A stretch of 64,000 nucleotides of DNA from Typha latifolia (Eukaryota; Streptophyta; Magnoliopsida; Poales; Typhaceae): the NCBI GenBank assembly GCA_019914945.1, contig CM034103.1:12772001-12836000 (forward strand), in the 5' to 3' direction. Made by a program: the position numbers and the translations under genes. A model generated the notes under the pieces. The model did no database searches and had not been told where the DNA came from. It saw only the letters and a program-made list of their open reading frames with translations. Shown one piece after another: positions 59,854 through 64,000 of the stretch. The first letter of the stretch is position 1. Each line of letters opens with the position of its first letter.

Positions 59854-62561
59854 TTACATATGCTGAAGATGCTCCAATACATGATGCAACTTTGGGATTC
59901 TCTGCCGAAATAATGGTTCAAGCCTGAAAGATGGAACACCGCTAATCCACCTTTTAGCATCATACATTTCATTCCATGCTTGAACTATCTCATCTATTTT
60001 GAAGATAAAGCCTGAAAAACAAACAAAATCTCTTAGCAGCAGCTTATATGGCGCTAAAAGAAGGTGAGTGGTACTTGAGGAGGAGGAGGAGGAGGGGGGG
60101 GAGTGTTCACCAAATATCTTTGTCGTTAATCTATATATATAGATGTGTACAACAAGCTATGCCTTACTTATTCCTATAATCATTAGCACAACATTTCAGT
60201 ACCAAAGCTCTTCAAGCATAGATATCAATATTAGGTCAAATATAATATTACAAAGTAAGCTAGCATATTGCACTACACTGGGAGATTTATGTTCTCAATC
60301 TAAATGATCAGTAACAGCAAAGGTACTCGAATCAACACCAATTGAATTGTGATACTTGCCAATAAGTACTCTAGCGAATATAGAAATGACTAACAAGTAA
60401 CAACAGATTAGTAATGGTGTCAGAGTGAATGCCAATATAAAATACCTATGAGAATATACAGTGCCAATTAATGTCTTACTGCAGCATATTTATGTCGATA
60501 AATGTGTATATGGACCAAAAGGACCATTTAGATAGCTCAGACACTTAATTTTCAAGCAGCTATTAGATTTTAAGAGGCTAAATAAGCTCCCAAAGGATCT
60601 GCAGGCTAGACAGCCATTTGTAATTACTTTTGCAAGAAAAAGCAAAAAGAATATATAATAAAGGAAATCCCTTTACCATCTTGGGCAGTTCCATTGGCAC
60701 AGTGGTTTTTAATCATCACAGCAATGTCCGCAGGAGAAGCTCCGGCAAGTTTAAATTTTTCTAAACCTGCCATCAGACACTCCTCCCAAATTGGAAGGCC
60801 TAACTTGAACTCCATGACTGAGCGGTCATAAAGCATCGTACCCCACAAAATGTTTATCTGAGACTTCATATTAGTAGCTTGTTCGGCAGCTTCATCTGGG
60901 GACATGTCCTTGAGATAAGCTTCCAAACCCATCTTCTGCAACAGGGCATTTTCATTATTAGGTTTAGATAGTTCCTTTAGACGCTGCCCTTCAATCTCCT
61001 CCCATATTTCTGTGCCCCTTTCAATATTATCCTCAGCATTATTAAAGAGTTCCAAGATCTCTGATGAAGGCCAGCTTTCTGAATCTAGATTACATCCAAT
61101 GGCATAATACCATGAAAGCTTTGCCTGTTCAAACTGTTGCTTTCCAAGTGCAAGAAGGCCCTCATAGAAATTAGGTTTGATCTTCAAAGCTTCTTCATAT
61201 CTCTTTCCTGCTTTGACGTATTCTGCCTGAGCCCACTCATATGCAGCTTTAACCTGTGCGAGCACTGATTCCCTGGAAGCATCTTCTGACAAAAACAACT
61301 TCTTCCTTGCTCGAGACATGTGAACATTGCCCCAGTTAAACAAGGCCAGTGCTGCCATCTCCTGAAATTTGTCCTCAGCAAGTTGAAATATTTCCTGAGC
61401 TTCCTCACTTGTGACAGTATCTTCCATTGCCTCAGTGTACAACTTCACCCCAAGCTCATGAAGATCCAAAGATGCATCAGAATTGAAAGCGACATGGTTT
61501 TTGAATAGCCGCGCAAACTGCACAATCCAGTCATCAACATAATTTGAAGAACTTCTTTCCTCATCATTTCTGGTGCTCCCATTTTCAGAAATGTTATTGT
61601 GATTTCTATCTAGCCCTCGAACTGAAGAACCACTTTTCAAATCCTCGAATAATGGCTCTTGTTCAGGACCAACTTCTGTAATAAACAACCTAAATGACCC
61701 CTGTGGATCTGCAGATTCATCGGTCCACCTTAGCTCTTCAGCTGTAGTGATTGTCACCAAGTCACCCTCTTTGTCTTTATATTTGATAAGAATTGCCTTC
61801 AAACTTGGGAACTTGTTACGAGCTATCTCCCACAACTGCAACAAGCTGCAGTTACCAGGTATCTGAGCCAATCTTATGTCCTCCCCGAACACCAACTTCA
61901 CAGTCTTCATGGGTTCTTCCTTAACATCACAGGGGTTCTCCCCCTCCACAACCGCCTTTTCCTCAGACTTGTGGATCTTCTTCTTCTTCGACTTCTCCTT
62001 CACTACAAGAACTTCTGGAGGTGATACAACTTCCTTGTCATCCAACTTGATGCCCTTTTTCTCCATTTCCTTCTTAACTCTCTCGGAGATCTCCAGTGCA
62101 GTAAGGTTGTTAGGCTCCAAAGTCAGAACTGTATCAACATCTTTACAAGCCAAATCCAATCTGCTCACAGCTTCGAAACACCTCGCCCTCTTCAAAAGAG
62201 CTTTAGTATATTTAGGTGAGACCGCAAGGGCCAAATTGCATTCATTAATTGCTCTGTAATACTCCTCGGGTCTCATCTGCATGTAACACGCGGCAATATT
62301 GCTATGGAGGTATGCTATATCGACGTGGTTCTTCGGGAACAATTTGATGGCTTTCTCGTACTTGAGTATTGCTCCCTCATAATCCCTCTTCTGAAATAAC
62401 TTGGTACCATCCTCTTTCAAAGCATTAGCCATGTCAATAAAGATTGTCATGTCCTGATCCAGGACTTTGGGACTGTGATCACTGGATTTGCTCTGCTTTG
62501 AGTTTGCGTCACTAACCTTGCCTCCTGAGGGCTTCTTCTTCTTTCCTGCAGGCTTACCCAT
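59854..62561 (-). CDS. TPR + PB1 domain protein (PHOX family)
   Basis: Two exons, 62561-60677 and 60011-59854, give 2043 nt, or 680 residues. The donor GATG|gtaaag and acceptor tttcag|gc restore the conserved ending [20 protein letters not shown]...[11 protein letters not shown], so the long frame that reads on to 60624 is intron. A basic N-terminus leads into three TPR repeats at about residues 45-160 ([53 protein letters not shown]). A lysine-rich linker follows, then a PB1 domain from about residue 217 ([37 protein letters not shown]). The C-terminal half is helical and TPR-like. This is the layout of Arabidopsis PHOX proteins and CLMP1, thought to act as Hsp90/Hsp70-linked co-chaperones. 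Which member it is cannot be told here. Confidence 0.92.
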
Positions 62562-63200
62562 CCCAAATCACGAAGCGGATTGCAACCAAAGCACAACGAA
62601 AATCTCTGGATCACAGCCAAATGGAGATGACGAGGGATGACGGATATCCTCTAGGTCGGTCAATCGAGCTAGAAAGACCTATTCCGGCACCAAACAACTC
62701 TCCTTGGACTATTCAACAACCAACCCGAATCGAAAATTTGAGATATGGGTCCTCCTTTAAACTCCTTACCGACAAATAAAAACCTAATCTTGCATCGCAC
62801 AATCTGATTTTTCCACCATAAATCCACGAAAAGGAACCAGAAATAGCTCACCTAAGGGGGAGAAGGCGAGTTGTCGTCCGAGAGAGTTGGGTATTCTTCC
62901 TCTTCCCCGACGCGAACGGCTCCGATTTTTTGGCTTCCAAAATCCAGACGAGAGAAGACCACACTCTTTATCTTTTACCCAACAATAGCCTCCGCCACGC
63001 AACCCAAATAGCCTCACCCCTTTTCCTTTAAAAGCTTTTCTTGTGGGGGCCTTCGCGAAGACGCCACGAAAAGGAGCGAAATCTATCCCTTTTTTACGGC
63101 ATCGAGGTGGAGGGAGGGAGGAGACAGCGGAGCCGCGGCCGTCCAATTTGGTTGGCTGCTTTAAACGCGTGCGTGGAACAACGAATTAACTACCCAAACG
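62562..63200 (-). promoter_or_regulatory. 5' leader and promoter of the TPR/PB1 gene
   Basis: On the coding strand, 'ccccttag|gtgagc' at about 62853 is a good donor, so a leader intron between about 62850 and 62570 is likely, with a 5' UTR exon up to about 63050. Open frames on this strand are probably leader sequence. Confidence 0.4.
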
Positions 63201-64000
63201 GCACCTAAAAAGCCCATTAGATTCTCATCCACCTGTATTGGGGTAGCGTAGGGGTAGTCATCCGCCGAAGCCGTGGCACCCCGACAGCTTCCTTCTGCTC
63301 CAAGATCCCTGGGTTGGTGACTTGGGATATCTTACAATATACCCCCTAATTCTATTGGTAATTATTATTTACTACCTCAAGGGGTGAATTTTTTTTTTCA
63401 TTAATACTCTCTTAAACAAACTTTCTTTGATCAACGTATAACGTATTGGGTTACATACTCCATCCATCTTTTGACCAGTTGAAGGAGAATAATATGATGT
63501 CTTGGAGAAGAAAGTGGTTGGTTTTGTTCTATTTGGTTCACACTTGGAAAATAATATCCACCACTCAAAATTATTGGCTAATATTGAGACAGTGGTGGAC
63601 TGAAAGTGATAGGTTAGTAGTGATAGAATAATAGAGAATAATACAAGCTTCCAAAAGAAATAAAAGGATAGTGGAAATTTTAGAAATAGTCAATTAACTA
63701 GTCATAGCATGTAGAAATGAAGTTTAAATTTCAACATTACTTCTAGTTATTTAATGTTTTTTTGGATTAATTATGTTTAGACTTGTTTATATATATATAT
63801 ATATATATTTTTTTTTCTTTTGTTAATACTTTAGCTCTTTAAACTATCTAATATTTATTATTCTCTAATGGTGTCAATGGAAAATGTGGTTATCTTACTC
63901 TAAATTTTTCTATTTTTTTTAAATAAGAATAAATATGCCTTAAAAGTGATCACGTGGCATTCACATAATATTAACTTTAGTTATTTGTAATGTGTGTCCA
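63201..64000. other. AT-rich end of window
   Basis: No coding signal. It contains a (TA)n run at 63788-63808 followed by a T-rich stretch. The 61-codon frame at 63446-63631 has no recognisable feature. Confidence 0.5.

Noticed and set aside
60624..60676. C-terminal extension of the TPR/PB1 frame
   Set aside because: It is intron sequence; splicing at 60677/60011 restores the conserved family C-terminus.
62784..63146. 120-codon minus-strand frame upstream of the TPR/PB1 gene
   Set aside because: It spans a likely leader exon and intron with no family features.
1..64000. CRISPR arrays, viral genes, LTR retrotransposons, rRNA or complete tRNA genes
   Set aside because: I saw no regularly spaced repeats, no terminal repeats with polymerase or integrase frames, and no full cloverleaf on either strand.

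Overview
The window is nuclear DNA from a flowering plant. Most genes are broken by GT-AG introns, the coding exons stand out from AT-rich introns and spacers, and every recognised protein is closest to a plant family (DJC50 J-protein, ARAD glycosyltransferase, AP2/ERF factor, OTU7, PHOX-type TPR/PB1 protein). GC-rich first exons and many GA/CT microsatellites would fit a non-grass monocot, but that is only an impression. I see no bacterial, viral or CRISPR sequence and no intact transposon. Fourteen genes are well supported, and one small gene is a candidate peptide hormone.

Layout. (1) 907-2677 (+): the last three exons of a Nudix hydrolase whose first exon lies left of the window. (2) 4101-8543 (-): ten-exon ER J-protein DJC50. 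(3) 9939-14074 (+): RING E3 ligase of the RF298/RF4/MIP1 type, with a scrambled N-terminal leader. (4) 15346-21297 (+): eleven-exon OTU deubiquitinase with a SEC-C motif (OTU7). (5) 22635-23072 (-): single-exon AP2/ERF factor with a DLNxxP repression motif. (6) 26225-26665 (-): ribosomal protein S16. (7) 27468-29939 (-): ARAD-type Golgi glycosyltransferase. (8) 30160-34311 (+): small lysine-rich protein of unknown function, divergent from gene 7 across only 220 bp. (9) 35666-37895 (-): cap-binding factor eIF4E. (10) 38605-41925 (-): Elongator subunit ELP4. (11) 43614-48394 (-): CUE-domain protein. (12) 49221-54308 (+): signal peptidase complex subunit 3. (13) 56449-57060 (-): ESCRT-III subunit CHMP1. 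(14) 58081-58527 (+): small secreted-peptide candidate ending in a 13-residue RGF1/GOLVEN-like motif. (15) 59854-62561 (-): TPR + PB1 protein.

The genes do not form a pathway cluster; this is ordinary plant gene order dominated by housekeeping functions: translation (RPS16, eIF4E, ELP4), the secretory route (DJC50, SPC subunit 3, ARAD) and ubiquitin/endosome work (RING E3, OTU7, CUE, CHMP1). Teloboxes next to RPS16, SPC3 and CHMP1 suggest shared growth-linked control.

Main points of interest: the RGF-like peptide gene; the RING E3 gene, whose conserved N-terminal motifs lie in alternating frames; three introns with GC rather than GT donors, each forced by reading frame; a tRNA D-arm-like sequence in the RPS16 promoter; and an eIF4E start codon that directly abuts a 43-nt GA tract. 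Exon borders were placed by hand from splice consensus, phase and family knowledge. UTR ends are not resolved.
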